From Rhizophagus irregularis (lineage: Eukaryota; Glomeromycota; Glomeromycetes; Glomerales; Glomeraceae): a stretch of DNA of 64,000 nucleotides. Positions 37,101 through 49,534 of this stretch are shown here, in pieces (within the stretch, counting starts at the first letter, position 1; each line of letters begins with the position of its first letter). Location of the stretch: the NCBI RefSeq assembly GCF_026210795.1, contig NC_089442.1:2294001-2358000 (forward strand), in the 5' to 3' direction. The position numbers and the translations under genes were made by a program. The notes under the pieces are model-generated. The model had not been told where the DNA came from. It ran no database searches and saw nothing but the letters and a program-made list of their open reading frames with translations.

Positions 37101-39515
37101 AATTATTTCGGATTTATTTTGCTTTAATTTTAAAATTATGTCTCATAAAATTTTGCTCATAATATTTTAACGTTTAATTATTCATTAGTATATAATTAAG
37201 ACATATTTAGACACTAAAGGTGTCTTTTATGAAAAGACACATACAGTCTGGAGACTTTCTACTGGAGAGAAGGTTTGTTAAATTTAATAAACATTTTAAT
37301 AATAATTTTTATTTTTGAATAAATTCATAATTATTTATATTATAGCCGGTATCTCTACAACATATATTTGATGCTGTGTGGAAATTAGAAAGTGGACCTA
37401 AAAATGAAGAAAAGAAAGATACCGTATCCGAAAAGAACACAGAGCAAAAGGATGAGAATTCTACGATAGATGAAAAACCTTTGGAAAAAACGGAAGTGAA
37501 AGATCAAAAAAGTGGAGATTTAGATGATGATCATAAAGATCTTATTGCTCACGATAGAATTTCTGTTAACGATGCACATGAGGGAGATAACAAAATGTAT
37601 TTATTTTAGATTTCATATATTAATAATTTACAATTTGTTTACATATATTTATTCTTTTTTGTTATTTTAATATACAAGTAGTCCCAACACCCCAAGGACA
37701 CCCAGTATGATTATAATCCCGTCACCAGAAGGTATAAATATATTATTTTCATTTTAACTTAAATTACAATTTAAAAAATATATCGTAAAAACCATTTAAA
37801 AAACCTTTTTTTTTTAAAAAAAAAGATGATCTCCCATCCAATATTCCGTCACCTAAAGATCCTATTGAATGTCAATGTCCAGATCATCCTGAAAAAATTG
37901 AAGTTGAACATGAATTTCCTGTTTCAGCTAAAAAACTTTTTGATATGATGTTTGATGAGAAAAGTACGATATGGTCTCGTTTACATAAAAAGAAAGGAAA
38001 TACGTTATTACATAGCGGACCGTGGGTTATGGATAATGGAGAAAGGAAGAGAGAATTTAAATTTATTATACCTGTTAATAACCCAATGGGTAGGTTACTT
38101 TTAATGAATTAGTTTAATACCTTTTATTATAACGTCGCGTATTAATAACTTGGTTACAACTTTTCTGATAGCTAAAGTGAAAGAAAGTAATTGTATAGAG
38201 ACTCAAATATGCAAGAAACGCGATGATTACCTGTAAGTTATCTTTACTGTGCTTGTAATTATTTTGGAATAATCATTCATTTTTTTCTAAAAAAATTTGT
38301 TCGTTGTATATTCTAGTTGTTATAGCGTTTTAAGCCAAACCAATGCATTAGATATCCCGTATAATGATTCATTTATACCAATGATCAAGTTTTGTATTAC
38401 TTATATTTCAAAAACAAGTTGCAAATTAAATTGCTATATTGGTATTAAATGGCTCAAATCACCAATGGTTAAGCCTTTAATTCGGAAAGCTACAATGGCA
38501 GGTTTATCAGAGACCGTAACAGATATAATGTCCTTGGTTAATGCAGATATAGCACAGCGTAAGCTTTTAGATCCAAGTTCACCAAGATCACACCCAGCTT
38601 CATCATTACGTCGTCGTTCTCACTCCCATCGTCATCATAAACCACGAACAAAATTAATAAGTGGTGAAGAGTTGCAAACAGCTGGGACATCAGCAAACAA
38701 AGTTTCGGGTGGTCCACCTAATGAACAAAAAAGATCAAAAAAGGCAAATTTATTAACTATGGAAAATTTAATAGGATTATTGGACAAGTCAATTTCAGCT
38801 TTTATTGAAATTGTAACCAACTTGTCATCTATTAGAATAGTTGGAATTATTTTAACATTATCATTATTATTCAATATTTATTTATTAATGGGAACTGGAT
38901 ATAATGCTCCATCGATTATAGCTACAGGAAATTTCAGAACAAATGCTACACCACCTGCAGTTTATATTCGTGACATTGAAGAATATGTGTTGAACACAAG
39001 TTCTAAAGCTCTAAAAGGTGTTGATCCTACAAGGTACTTAAAAGTATTATTAATGGTAGTTTTATTTTTTGAAGTCTTCTTACAACTTATTAATTTTTTT
39101 TAGCTACAAACAATTTTTGAGTACGAGAATTGCACGTCCACCATATCCGTGGTTACTTCATTTTCATCGTCGTATGTCAGATGAAATATCATTTGCACGT
39201 AAAAAAGTAGCAATATTAAGATACGATTTATTGTTAACATTCCGATTAATAAATTCTATTGATAGAAGGTTATCGGAAAGTGAGTATGTCAATTGGTTAT
39301 TAGATGAAAGAGCAAAATGTAACAAAGCTAGATGGATGTTATTAAAAGATGATTCATTATCAGAAGAAATTAAAGTTAACGAAAGAGATGATAGTGAATT
39401 GAATTCTTCATATGATAATGAAAAGCATGGATTTAATAACAGATATAAATCTGAATATAAATCTATTATAAAATATTGTAGTGATGTTAAAAAGCAATTA
39501 GATGTATTTTCTTAA
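34156..39515 (+). CDS. SIP3: BAR-PH-VASt sterol transporter, Lam/Sip3-type
   Basis: Intron-rich gene; the start is the ATG at 34156 (MSSILVTPPLPAES). The first joins are exact: 34156-34348, 34413-34481, 34549-34625; the last exon is 39104-39515. Domains in order: a coiled-coil BAR domain (34156 to about 35620; for example EQIDHFEKWLDALFKAIKSY), then a PH domain (GYLFMRTNGKNTWVRKYFYL at 35710, closing with LKDWISAFENA at 36030). A Ser/Asn-rich linker and a GRAM-like part (MLFKGRAYITQDKLYFYS, 36855) follow. The VASt sterol-binding domain (EFPVSAKKLFDMMFDE, 37910) runs to about 38570, and then one membrane segment (GIILTLSLLFNIYLLMG). This is the layout of yeast Lam1/Lam3 (Ysp1/Sip3), which move sterol at ER-plasma membrane contacts. 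Which of the two it matches better cannot be decided here. Confidence 0.9.
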
Positions 39516-39967
39516 CGTATTTTCTTAAAAAAAATTATGATTAATATTTCTCATAGAATAGTTTTTAATAATAATATTTATTTATTACATAATCATAGAC
39601 TATATATTAGGATTGTGACCGATAATATATTTTCCGTTTTACTCTTTCGTTTAAAAATTTTAATAGTATTATGATACATCATTTAATGAAATTTTAATAA
39701 TGAATATCAGTCTATTTCCTTTGAATTTAAATTTTATGTATGAAGTTTTTTATTATTAAATCATCATCATATTTAATAATTTTAATAATTTAAATTTTAT
39801 ATGTATAAAATTATAATGAAATGATTATAGTAGTGCTTATTTTGTAAATAGATAATTTTTCTATGATTATCTATTTTAAGTTAGCCAACCTTATTATCTA
39901 TATAGATGAAATTTTTTTTTTACTCGTTGTACGAAAAAACGCTCCTCCTCTCTTCGCGTAGTATCAT
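39516..39967. other. Intergenic spacer
   Basis: AT-rich 450-bp gap between two plus-strand genes; must hold the 3' end of the first and the promoter of the next. The stretch just before 39968 (CTCCTCCTCTCTTCG) is pyrimidine-rich, as is common near fungal transcription starts. Confidence 0.5.
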
Positions 39968-40834
39968 ATGTCACTTAAAGTTTTAATTCTTGGAGCAGGA
40001 TATGGAACTCGACTTCAACGAGACCTTCTCAATGATACTTCCAGAAAATATTCACACCTTTTAGGAATTTCTAAAGCACTTTTACCTTTAGGTGATAAAG
40101 ATGCTTTAATAACACATTGGATTGATACGTTAATGGAATCCAATATTGACATTAAAACATCATTATATATTGTAACAAATTCAACGGCATATTCATCATT
40201 TATTTCATGGGCGGAAACACATAATATTCCTACTAATAATATTATTAATGATGGTACTACATCAAATGAAAATAGATTAGGGGCTGTAGAAGATATATAT
40301 TTTACTATTAAAAAATTTTCATCATCATTACAAAATTCAAATTTATTAATTATAGGAGGTGATACATTATTTTTAAAAGATTTTAATTTTAAAAAATTAT
40401 ATGAAAAATTTAATTTAATTAATTCTAATGATGATGATGATGAAGCATGTTTAGTTACAACATATAAAGTTAATGATGATGTTGTGAGTAAATTTGGTAT
40501 ATTAGAACTTAATGAAAATAATCAAGTAATTAATTTTTTAGAAAAACCTTCTCCACAATCAACAAATTCACGTATAGCTTGTCCTTGTTTTTATTTTTTA
40601 CATAATAAATCTTTAGAATTACTTAAAGAATTTTTAGAAGAATCAAAAAATAATCCTAATCATACTTTAGAAGATCGTGATGCTTCAGGAAAATTTTTAG
40701 CTTGGGTTATAAATAATAATAAATTTAAATTTTTTGCTGAAAATGTTCAAGGTAGAATTGATGTTGGTGGTTTACAAAGTTATATTGATGCAAACAAATA
40801 TTTTGATGATCAAAAAGATAATAAACCGTATTAA
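39968..40834 (+). CDS. Sugar-phosphate nucleotidyltransferase-like protein
   Basis: Intronless, 288 aa. It opens with the nucleotide-binding signature LILGAGYGTRL (G9-x-G11-x-G13-T-R15), followed by KALLPLGDK at about 36-44. LLIIGGDTLF at about 124-133 carries the Asp expected to bind metal. GILELNENNQVINFLEKP matches the family's middle strand, and RIDVGGLQSYIDAN lies near the C-terminus. These mark the NTP_transferase Rossmann fold that makes NDP-sugars from sugar-1-phosphate. The length fits the short glucose-1-phosphate thymidylyltransferase/RmlA-like type rather than the longer fungal GDP-mannose or UDP-glucose enzymes. The exact sugar and nucleotide cannot be told. The lack of introns beside intron-rich neighbours could reflect transfer or a retrocopy. 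Confidence 0.8.
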   Translation: MSLKVLILGAGYGTRLQRDLLNDTSRKYSHLLGISKALLPLGDKDALITHWIDTLMESNIDIKTSLYIVTNSTAYSSFISWAETHNIPTNNIINDGTTSNENRLGAVEDIYFTIKKFSSSLQNSNLLIIGGDTLFLKDFNFKKLYEKFNLINSNDDDDEACLVTTYKVNDDVVSKFGILELNENNQVINFLEKPSPQSTNSRIACPCFYFLHNKSLELLKEFLEESKNNPNHTLEDRDASGKFLAWVINNNKFKFFAENVQGRIDVGGLQSYIDANKYFDDQKDNKPY

Positions 40835-41322
40835 AAGAGGGAGTTTTGGAGCTTTCTAATCTTCCTGATTCGAGCTACTCGTTTAGCGGTGGCAAATCCC
40901 TTATTACTACTAAAACACATTCTGAAAGAGAAGCTTCGGGATATAAATTAGAAATTTTTTTTTCCTTTAAAAAAAAAATCTTTTTTTTTTTCAATAAAAT
41001 ATGTGAACATTTTATTAATAATTAATATTGATTCCAAAGTGTGTTTAATTGTAAGCCGTTTAGGTTGAAATTCTAAAAATAAAACCTCTGGCTAATAAAT
41101 AAAAATTTCTCCAAGTTAATTAATATTAATAATGATAATAAGAGTTCTACCATAAAATACGATATGCTCTGTGAAAAATTTCTTTTTCTACTTCATTTTT
41201 TATATGTTCAATTGTATTATTATGCGGGGGTAATTTCACAAGTGGTCTAAATTTTCAAGGAAAATTTTAGTTATGGATTAGATAAATTTTTTTGCGATTA
41301 ATATAAAAAAGAATTACTTTAT
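40835..41322. other. Convergent 3' intergenic region
   Basis: Gap between two convergent stop codons. A poly-T/poly-A stretch at 40957-40995 and AATAAA at 40995 are consistent with cleavage and polyadenylation signals on the plus strand. No gene seen. Confidence 0.5.
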
Positions 41323-42844
41323 TTATACCAACCTTCCATTACGAAACTTAATTAACTCAATTGGCAGAACTAATCGAGACGTGCCTGAAAATAAATAATG
41401 ATGATAAGTTAATATCCGTTATGATGGAAATGCACCCGTAGAACCTCAAGAACTTACTCGTTATAAACGCGCCTTTCCATTGTTCAGCATCATTAGCATT
41501 AGGGAACCAATATTGGAAATCAATTTTGTCTCTTTCGCAGATCATTCTAACAATTTTTAATATGGTCCCTTCAAGAACATGATGTATAGGTGCAGTTACA
41601 ACTAATGGCTCCTGTTTATCGGGGTTGTATAATACTGCAAAAAAATTTGAACTTAAACCCTCATAAATGTTTTGCGTATTAGAATCCAAAAGTATGATTT
41701 CATTAAATCCAGGTTGCATACTTGATTCAAGTGATTTTCTATCACTAAAAAAGAAACTTAAAAATTCAGCCTTTATAAAATAATAATTTAAATTATTATG
41801 AAAAGAAAAACGTACCGAACCCATTGTGAGTCTTTTGCTTCAGCAGATTTCCTTGGTTCTCCATAAATTTCAACCTATAAATGAAATATTTAAAATAAAA
41901 TTTTTAAAAAAAATCTTTTTCTTCAAAATTTTCATATTTACCTTGCATCTAGATGTATTTAAAGAATATAGATTTATAAAATGAGCAACTAAAATAGGCC
42001 TTTTCTCCTTTAAAATAATTAAAGTCGTCATTAATAATTATTTTTTTTAAAAAAAGAAAAAATTTTTTTTTCAATCTTTCTTACCTTAAAGGAATAACAA
42101 ACAAGAATAGTAACTTTAATTTCATCTTCATATTCTCTTTTATTATTATGAGAAGGAAGACCTTTAATTTCACAATACCTTGATAAACCTTTTCTTAATA
42201 TAGGAATAATCAATTGTTTAAAAGTATCGGATTTTCTATATGGAATTAATTCTCGCGTAATTTGTGATGATTCTTCAGCTTCAAACTCATTATTTTCTTT
42301 ATTATCTTGAGATTTTTCCGTAGGAACTTCACTTTCAGGAATAAACTTCATTAATCGTAGAGAATGTACCATACGACTAACATGACTTTGTAAATCCATA
42401 ATAGACTTTCTTTTAACAGTTCTAGCAGAAGTATAAGCTCCTCTTGGAAATTTTAATAGGAAATCTCCTGATGATACTTCAACTTCACTTATTTTACAAT
42501 CTGGATCATTTAAATCTTTTTCATCTGATGATTTTAATCTTTCAACAATAACTATACTGTCCAAAAAATAAAATAAAAAATTTTATTAATTTTATTAATC
42601 AAATTTTTTTTGTTTTTCTTTCCGGTTATTTAATTTGACAATATCAATCCTAACCATTAAAACAATCCCAATCTCGTCCTAATCTCATGGATTTTTCAAT
42701 TTCAGAAGAAATAAATTTTTTTTTTATTTATTTTTTTAAAAAGAAACCCGTACCTGATAGTTCATTATTATTAACATTTCCAGTACCATTAGTACCATTA
42801 GTACCATTAGTATTATTAGTATTATTAGAATTATACGAATCCAT
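41323..42844 (-). CDS. Class IV PLP aminotransferase-like protein
   Basis: Six exons with exact joins: 42844-42754, 42551-42085, 42007-41942, 41874-41816, 41744-41458, 41384-41323, giving 343 aa. The first exon is an Asn/Thr-rich leader with a tandem ACTAATGGT repeat. The C-terminal half carries the class IV (D-amino acid/branched-chain aminotransferase) pattern: SQWVRDRKSLES, then YEGLSSNFFAV (E-G-x-x-S-N signature), APIHHVLEGTILKIVR and WKGAFITSTSRLV. Fold type IV enzymes use PLP bound to a Lys in the first half. Here the equivalent stretch (IFINLYSLNTSR region) has no obvious conserved Lys, so catalysis is unsure. The layout resembles the plant proteins described as D-amino acid aminotransferase-like. 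The start codon was chosen because it gives an in-phase first exon; no intact ATG lies at the beginning of exon 2. Confidence 0.78.
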
Positions 42845-45759
42845 AAATAAATTTTATAATAGATTTTAATTTATCAATCTAAAGCAGAATTAACATGATG
42901 TAGTAGCTAGTCGTGTGGATTATTTTTTTTTAAATTAAAGCAAAAAAAAAATGTTGAAAAAAAAATTGAATCTAAAGAGAAAATGATAGTGATCATCAGA
43001 TATTCAAATAACCGAGATTTTAATGACCTGATCACCGAATGTAACACAAACTTTACTGATTTGGGATTAATCATAAATTCAACTTCCCTAATAAAAAAAC
43101 CTACACTAAGAGCTTTACCAAAATTAAACAAGTATAATATTGGATGACTAAATCGGATTCAACCGGTCGTACTCGATTAATCCCGAAGTTCTTTTTCCTT
43201 TAAATTTGTTTTAAAAAGGTAAAGCAGATCTCGTATTCATCGTATTCATCCCATAAAATAAATTATTATTATTTGGAATGATATTGTTCATTAATCATTA
43301 CTAATAATCATTTTTATTGGATGATAAATGTAATCATATTTTTTCTTGCAAGTTCTAGTAAAAAGAAATCTTTCTAATTATTGCATCATCTTTTTAGCAG
43401 TATAAGTATAGTAGTTAGGGGCACTTTACGTATAAAAATGAACGAAGTATGAAACGCAATTTATTATAATATTTGCGCTATCATGATTTTTAGGATTTTT
43501 TGTTAACCGGATAATTAGGTTTTTTAGGTTTTGATAATCCAATTCAAAATTAAGATTAAACACGCATATTAAATATTGTATCTGCATTGAAAAAGACTTT
43601 TTCAGTTTAATTCGTAGTATAAATATTATATAATTTTAATAATTTAAGGATTTTTTTAAAAAAAGAAATCTGATATTAAATGATCAACATCGAATAATTT
43701 TAAGAAAGGCGTACATGTATTGCCTTAATTCGGGAATTCAGAAAGAAATTGAGTTTATTTCAAGTAAAGGAATTTTAAATCATTTCGAATAAATAACTGA
43801 TACAAATGGGGAGGAGGGAAGAAATATAAAAAAATACTCTAATTAAGATGGATAAATTTAGTTTAAAAGTTAAAAATTATGAAATTATGAAATAACGATA
43901 TAAATATGAAGAGTTGAAATTTTTTTTTTTTTTTTTTGTAATAACTGATAAGGAATAGAGTAAATTTGATTGGAAGATAAATTGATAGATAATATTCAAT
44001 CAAATTTTGTCGATATTCCGATTATTTTGAACTTTAAAATGGACATATTCGTTTTACGTAATTTATGATTATAAATAACAAATTGTTATCGTGTACTGCA
44101 ATAAAAAAGGGACATTTTACTTATCTTATCTTTAGAACGCGGTATGCGCCAATTATCTAACTTTATAAAGAAATAACTCTACTCTACCTGAGAAAAAATT
44201 TTTATATTTTTTTCGTCGTCTTTTGATTCCTCAGATTTTTTTTTTTTCCTCGAATTAAACATTTTTTTTTTTATATATTTTAGATTCGATAAATAAAACC
44301 ATGCATATCAGTTACAGTCGCCAAAGAATTTTTGCAGCAAGGTAAACAAATAAGCCACTAAAAAGAGAATCTTCCTGTGTAATTTGCATAACAGGTAATA
44401 ATTACTACACAATTCTACATAGAAGATACTACTATTTCATATCATCAAATCCCTTTTTGGGGAAATAATATAAATAGCATATATTTTTTCTTTGGACATG
44501 TGGCTTCAATTGTGCTTCTTTGACACATCAAATTTAGAATTTAAATATTTTACTGCATAATTATATTTTCTATTTTTAAACCATTTTCTTAATGGATAAA
44601 TCACAATGCTGATCCCATGATCCCATGATCTCCGTTGATTTTTTATTACCGACATATTTTACATATCAGATATGAAAAAAAAAAAAAAAAAAAATGTAAA
44701 CCGTTCGGTGGAGTAATTAATTAATCAATTTCACGAGGAAAAAAAAAAGAGTGAAGAGAGAGACGAATAAAATTTTAGGAACATTCTACCCCAGTTTAAT
44801 GATGGATTGTTACACATACCCAAGCTATATACAGTATATTTAATGTGCATATCATGTGATTTATCGAATTAATTTGTTTGTTTTTCTATAGGTGCATAAA
44901 TAATGTGAAAATCTGGCCATTTACAGATGATTTCTTCTTAATACTCCACACTCCTACAAATACAAACAATCACAAAGCTGTAAGAATTAAAAATTCATGG
45001 GTCCTAACTCAGTTACTATAGGTGATTTTTTTTTATACATGCACTTTATATTAAAAAAAAAAATTCCGACAAATTAAGTAAGAAACGAATGAAATGAATT
45101 TGTTTATGTTTTTAATGTAATATTTATCATGGAAAATAAGAGAAAAAAAATTGTAGAACACACAAGTTATTATGATTGTAATCAATTGAACAATGAAAAA
45201 AAAAATTATGATTCCCAATCGTACTTTTCTTTTATAGAATTCTCTCACGGGACAATAATAATAACTTGAGGGCGTTCATGTATGTTATAATGATGCCATT
45301 TTCATAAGACTTTGGTACAGGGCGCTAGTCGCGCCACTGCATTTTTAAAGTCCATAAAAGGCAGTCATGTGAGGTCTCGAGACTTCCAATTTTGTTCAAG
45401 TTTTTGATTGCAGATCCATTAACAAATAACCAATTATGGTTAATCTTGAAAAAAAAAATATTCATTATTTAAGTAAATGAAAACTAGGTTTTCTGCAAAG
45501 TTTTTTTTTAGAATTTTAAAAGGATTTCAATGATTACATTAAATTCGAATTGGGTACCTAAATCTTATCGATCCGAATTTAGCCTTTTTTTTGCAGATTA
45601 TTTTTGCATTTAAAAAAAAAAAAGCGATTTATTCAAGCTTCTCGCTACCCCAACTCTCTCCCCTTGTTTTTCCTAAACTACTATTCTTCTTCATTTAAAA
45701 GTCGTTCCCCTATTTTATTCATTTTTAACCCAATAATAAATTTCCTCATTTTCAAAAAA
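42845..45759. other. Long divergent intergenic region
   Basis: 2.9 kb between the starts of the aminotransferase-like and SPX-RING genes. It contains poly-T/poly-A tracts (43920, 44670) and a short CCCATGAT direct repeat near 44612. I see no gene, RNA or mobile-element ends. It probably holds both promoters; nothing more specific can be read. Confidence 0.55.
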
Positions 45760-47861
45760 ATGAAATTTGGAAAGAGTTTAGGACGAACTATTGAGGACGT
45801 TCCTTCTCAATGGAGACCTTTCGCCATCCAATACAAAACATTAAAGAAATGCATTCATAAAATCGTTCAAGAATTGAATGACAAAGGAATTTCTCTAGAT
45901 ATTCGTAAAGCTGTGTTGAATGCTACGGAAGGTTATAAAATGGAATATTCCTCTGAAGGTTAACTAAGTTTTTATTAAATTTTTTATTTTACGCAGTAAA
46001 TTTTTTTTTAATTTTTGGTATTTTTTTTTTTTTTTTTTAATAGTCAACCCCACTCATATTCGATCCTATATTCAACTCGATTTGGATGCTTATTCTCCTG
46101 ATATCCGATTGTCTCATCCTCTAACAGGACATACTCTTGAAAGCATTCAATCTGATTTCACGAAATGTAATTCATGTTATGTATCGTCGTCGCTTTCCTT
46201 ACCTTCAACCGATTCAAACGATACAGATTCTACTACTTCTACTACTTCCTCCTCTGACTCTCACGATGATATTATTGCGGAAAATATTTCTCTCTGTAAT
46301 AATTCCACTATGAATCAACCATTACACAGGTAACATTTTTTTAGTTCATTTGCTCATACTTAAATGGATATAAAATTAAAAATTTATCTATATTATAGAA
46401 TGACGTGTATTGAACTTGAAAAAGATAGCGAATTCTTTGATACTCTTTTAGAAGAAGTTTCGCAATTAAATCAACTTCAACAACAAAATAAAGATGAATA
46501 CATGGATAGGGTTAAGAGACTTGGCGATATTTTGATCAAAGTGGTAAGTTTTTATAAAATTCTTTGTATTATTGATAACTAATTATTCATTTTAAATGAT
46601 TTAATTTTTCTCTTTTAAGACTTCTCCATATAAGAAAGATATGTATACGTGGCGCGAAATTTTCCAACTTTATTTACGAGCAGAAATTTTTATTGGGAAC
46701 ACCGAAGCAGATCGTGATGAACACGACTTGGAATTTACTCAAAAGCAATTCAAATGGTTCTCTGACGAACTATCTAGGACAGATTTGGTAATTTTAATTA
46801 TACTAACTACATTCTAATTTATGTTAAAAGTTAAATAACTTACACTTCAATATTTTTCTAGCCACGTAAATTTAAATTAAGTTCTTCTAAAGAAGCATTT
46901 CAAGAATTTTTAAGAGTGAGTATTAAAAAATGAATATTCGATATAAATGACACATGAAGATACTCTGAAGTCTGAACTTATATTTAATTAATTTTCTAAT
47001 AGATTAATAATGATTTGATAATGATGAAACAATTTCAATATATCAATAAGACCGCCATGTCAAAAATTCTTAAAAAACATGATAAGCGAACATATTTAAC
47101 GTATGTATTCTTTATTATTCGTACTAATTAGCGAAAAATTTTACTCACTATTTATATATTTATAGTGCCAGTTTTAAATTTGGAAAATTATTGAAACATG
47201 ATTCATATTTTACCGGAACTATGGGTAAATCTCTGTGTCACGTAATGAATGTAAGTGATTTTTTTTTACCACTACTTTCTCAGATTTACCGGCTAAAAAT
47301 ACATTATTTTAAAAATTTTTTATTACAATAGAAGCAATTATCTACAATCACTCCACAAATTGAGGATCATACATGTCCAATTTGTACCTGTACGTTTTAT
47401 TTTATCTCTAAATGTTTGAATTTATTTGATCTTACAATATTATAAATAATAACTTTACAATCTCTTTTAATATAATGGTAGTCATTTACTGGAAACCAAT
47501 TCGATTATGCTGTGGACACGTATTTTGTGTACGTTGTCTCATTAAATCCGAACGTAAAAAGATGCGCAATTGTCCAATTTGTCGATACGAAGATGCGGTA
47601 CATAAAGCAGACTCAAGTTAGTATTCAAATTTATTTTACATATTTGGATGAGAAATTATTTACATCTTAAATCTAACATATTCTAACATTTATTTTTTAA
47701 CAAAAGGCAATTTGGATATACCCTTGCAGAATTTCATAAAACTTTATTTCCCACGAGAAGTAAAAGCTAAAAGGGAAGAAAATGGTAGACAAGAAGTTAG
47801 TGAAGAAATGGAAATTATTGCAAGGAGTCAATTTGGTGGAAATGAGTGTCACATTATGTAA
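45760..47861 (+). CDS. SPX-RING E3 ubiquitin ligase
   Basis: Ten exons with exact joins: 45760-45958, 46044-46329, 46399-46543, 46620-46787, 46862-46915, 47003-47100, 47166-47250, 47332-47389, 47482-47616, 47707-47861; total 460 aa. The N-terminus MKFGKSLGRTIEDVPSQW and the YKTLKKCI helix start an SPX domain. Its later helices include ELEKDSEFFDTLLEEVSQL and LIMMKQFQYINKTAMSKILK; the lysine-rich helix (KKHDK) is the surface that binds inositol pyrophosphate in this family. A C3HC4 RING follows (CPIC-x11-CCGHVFCVRC-x13-CPIC). SPX-RING ligases, such as plant NLA/BAH1, target phosphate transporters for ubiquitination according to phosphate status. That role is inferred here from the domains. The Ser/Asp/Thr-rich loop at 46170-46290 could be phosphorylated. 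Confidence 0.92.
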
Positions 47862-48406
47862 ATTACTAATATGTATATATATATGTATTTTTTTCCCTTA
47901 ATCATTATATTATTATGTTATTATAATTACGTTTTTTAAGTTTATATTTACTTTTAAGATATTATAGAGATATTATATTATTATATGAAATATATGAAAC
48001 AAGAAAAGAGAAAGAAAGAAGACAGAAAAATAATGAGCAATTTACTTTATATTATTATTTATTTTAAGATTCGTATAGTATATTCGTTTAGTATACGTAT
48101 AATATTCGTTTTAATACGCCGAGAATCGATTTTATATGTTACACAACCAATAAAAATCAATAAATATGTAACCAATCACGTTCGACCAAGTATCAATTTA
48201 ACATAAAAAGATATTTTTGCGTTTTTTTTATAATTCTCTTAATATTTATCATTTAACCTTTCCCCATGACCTTTTTTTTAGGTTAAAAATTGATTTATAA
48301 ATTAGAAATTAGAATTTACAAAGTAAAAATATATCAAATCAAAAATCATTTTAATAATTTTTTAATTAATTGAAATTTTTTTTTAAAAAAAAGAGAAGAA
48401 AAAAAA
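47862..48406. other. Intergenic spacer between two plus-strand genes
   Basis: AT-rich, with a palindrome-like ATATTCG/CGTATA-rich patch at 48070-48130. No gene supported; a 73-codon frame across it has no motif. Confidence 0.5.
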
Positions 48407-49534
48407 ATGAAGTTCAAGATAATTTTTGCTATAACGACTTTTCTCGTGATATTGATGATAAATAGTCAAGTTCTGGAAATTGACGAAGGTTTTTTTTTTT
48501 GTGATAATCATTATTCTTTGACAAAGTTTTATTTACTAACGAAAATTTTAACTTTTTTTTTATTTTCTTCGATCAATTCGGTCAACTCGGAATTTTTTTG
48601 GTATAATCGATTAATCAATTCGAATTCTTAACAGAATTTGAAAAAGGTAATTTAATATTTGTTAAATATATATGTTATATATTTAAATTTATATATTATA
48701 TCTTATTAATTTCTTTATTATTATAGTTACATGTGGTTCAGCAATTAAAATGACTCATATACCTTCAAGTTATAAATTACATTCACATTCTGTAGCATAT
48801 GGTAATTACAATCAAAAGAATTATTCTGATAAAAAAGAAAAAATAAAAAAAATCATCTAAACTAAAAAAAAAAAATATCTTTTCTTTAGGGAGTGGATCA
48901 GGACAACAAAGTGTTACAGGACTTCCGGATGCTGATGACCCAGAATCACTCTGGATAATAAAGGGAGCTCATGGTGAATCATGTCCAAGAGGGTAAATAA
49001 TCTAAAGTTCTAACCGATTTCTCTAGTCATTTTATATTATTTATTTATTCTTAAATGATATTTTTTGTTTTTATTTATAGAGAACCAATTGAATGTGGAT
49101 CAGTTATTAGATTAAAACATTCAGGTACTAATAAATTTTTACATAGTCATCATCATCGTTCACCAATATCAAAACAACAAGAAGTTAGTGCATTTGATGG
49201 ATTAGATACAGGTAAATAATTAACTTTTAATTAATATTTGAAAATTTCATAATATATAAAGTTCAATTTAATAAAATAAAATTTTCTTACTCTTTTTGTA
49301 GGAGATAATTGGAAAGTAATTTGCTTAGATAAATCCACAACATATTGGTTAAGAGAACAAAAATTTCAATTATTACATGTAGAAACTTCTGCATATTTAT
49401 TTGCAAATGAGGAATATGTATATAATAATCCTATTAGTGGACAAATAGAAGTATCTGCTACTAAGAAAACTGGTGAAAATACTGAATGGGCTGTTCAAGA
49501 AGGAATATATTTTGCTGATAGACATTATAATTAA
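48407..49534 (+). CDS. SDF2: SDF2-like ER protein with MIR repeats
   Basis: Six exons with exact joins: 48407-48488, 48635-48646, 48727-48801, 48890-48992, 49081-49211, 49302-49534, giving 211 aa, which is the usual length of SDF2. The first 22 residues (MKFKIIFAITTFLVILMINS) form a signal peptide. The mature protein has three MIR repeats, seen as VTCGSAIKMTH...YKLHSHSVAYGSGSGQQSVTG, then ECGSVIRLKHSGTNKFLHSH and LLHVETSAYLFA. SDF2 works in the ER with DNAJB11-type co-chaperones and protein mannosyltransferase; MIR repeats are shared with PMTs. The C-terminus lacks an obvious HDEL-type signal. Exon 2 is only 12 nt, and exon 1 ends at a weak donor (GTTTTT). No paralogue lies nearby. Confidence 0.9.

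Noticed and set aside
42687-42869. Plus-strand frame with Val-Pro-Leu repeats
   Set aside because: Antisense shadow of the ACTAATGGT repeat in exon 1 of the aminotransferase-like gene.
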